Assembly: GCF_000429925.1 (NCBI RefSeq)
Contig: NZ_AUCU01000040.1
Span: 1-43,943 of the forward strand
Source: Desulfatirhabdium butyrativorans DSM 18734
GTDB taxonomy: Bacteria; Desulfobacterota; Desulfobacteria; Desulfobacterales; Desulfatirhabdiaceae
Direction: 5' to 3'
Length of the DNA stretch: 43,943 nucleotides
Shown here: piece after piece, positions 43,720 through 43,943 of the stretch
Numbering within the stretch: position 1 is the stretch's first letter
Layout: the number at the start of each line of letters is the position of its first letter
Program-made: the position numbers and the translations under genes
Notes under the pieces: model-generated
Told to the model about the DNA's origin: nothing
The model's database searches: none
The model's input: only the letters and a program-made list of their open reading frames with translations

Positions 43720-43943
43720 TTAGCAAGCGGCGCTTAGCGTTACCTGATAGCCAAGCCGATTGAGCGTTGCTACCGCTCGTTTTGTTTGGCGCTCCTGCTC
43801 TTTCTTTTTTAAGAGATCATAACGTCCATCGTCGTAGTATTTGCCCTCATTTAACAGATGGAAGATGATCACAATCATTTTATGGGCTATGGCCACTGCG
43901 GCCTTCTTACCCCCCAGACGCGCTTGAAGTCGGCTAAATGCTC
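43720..43943 (-). CDS. IS110-family transposase, C-terminal part (cut by window edge)
   Basis: The minus frame from the window end to a TAA at 43720-43722 encodes 73 residues. It contains RLGGKKAAVAIAHKMIVIIF, followed by a polar region and TLNRLGYQVTLSAAC. The GGKKAxVAxAHK segment and the LGYxVTL ending are typical of the Tnp_20 C-terminus of IS110/IS116/IS902 transposases, which work with a DEDD RuvC-like N-domain (outside the window) and, in recent work, a bridge RNA. The start lies beyond 43943. The frame is intact as far as it is visible. Confidence 0.82.
   Translation of the reverse strand, partial: AFSRLQARLGGKKAAVAIAHKMIVIIFHLLNEGKYYDDGRYDLLKKKEQERQTKRAVATLNRLGYQVTLSAAC

Overview
The window looks like a piece of chromosome from a strictly anaerobic Desulfobacterota (Deltaproteobacteria, Desulfobacteraceae-like) bacterium, probably a sulfate reducer or close syntrophic relative. 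I infer this from the gene content: HdrA/MvhD-type flavin and iron-sulfur proteins, a MetV-MetF methylene-tetrahydrofolate reductase, a Tat-exported formate dehydrogenase, a pyrophosphate-dependent phosphofructokinase and a DUF3683/GlcD/CCG oxidase fusion. There is no 16S rRNA gene or other taxonomic marker, so the assignment is an inference.

Layout. 1-3.3 kb is accessory: an IS630 transposase fragment, a small hypothetical gene, a RAYT-type Y1 transposase flanked by its own inverted and tandem palindromic repeats, and an omptin-like outer-membrane protease. 3.5-7.2 kb (minus) is a 1214-residue FAD/Fe-S/CCG oxidoreductase. 7.8-11 kb (minus) is a polar amino-acid ABC transporter: binding protein, permease, ATPase, permease. 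11.5-14.7 kb (minus) is an FMN alpha-hydroxy-acid oxidase-like gene, a double-ACT protein and a DUF711/PFL protein. 15-17.3 kb (plus) holds a four-helix membrane protein and a DHH-DHHA1-CBS-CBS protein. 17.4-22.1 kb (minus) is smc-ftsY. 22.3-25 kb (plus) is PPi-phosphofructokinase and a YqgE/AlgH protein, followed by a small Cys-rich protein on minus.

26.4-42.9 kb (plus) is the centrepiece. It is a long same-strand array: RelE-like protein, HdrC/HdrB-like subunit, fused double HdrA (1018 aa), MvhD with an extra C-terminal domain, a second fused double HdrA (1019 aa), MvhD, MetV, MetF, Tat-exported Cys-type formate dehydrogenase alpha and beta subunits, and a third MvhD. By analogy with the MetVF-HdrABC-MvhD complex of Moorella, the cytoplasmic proteins could form a flavin-based electron-bifurcating or confurcating machine that joins the C1 (methyl-H4F) branch of the Wood-Ljungdahl pathway to low-potential ferredoxin and pyridine nucleotides. 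The periplasmic formate dehydrogenase would add formate oxidation or electron exchange. How the cytoplasmic and periplasmic halves communicate is not visible, because no cytochrome b or c gene lies in the window.

Intergenic spaces are unusually rich in repeats: hexanucleotide arrays (three loci), several degenerate heptanucleotide arrays, GC-rich palindromes of at least three types, a ~100-bp repeat (two copies) and a ~305-bp element with inverted ends (two full copies and one fragment). One palindrome supplies the last codons of ftsY. The window ends in an IS110-family transposase fragment. I saw no rRNA, tRNA or CRISPR array.
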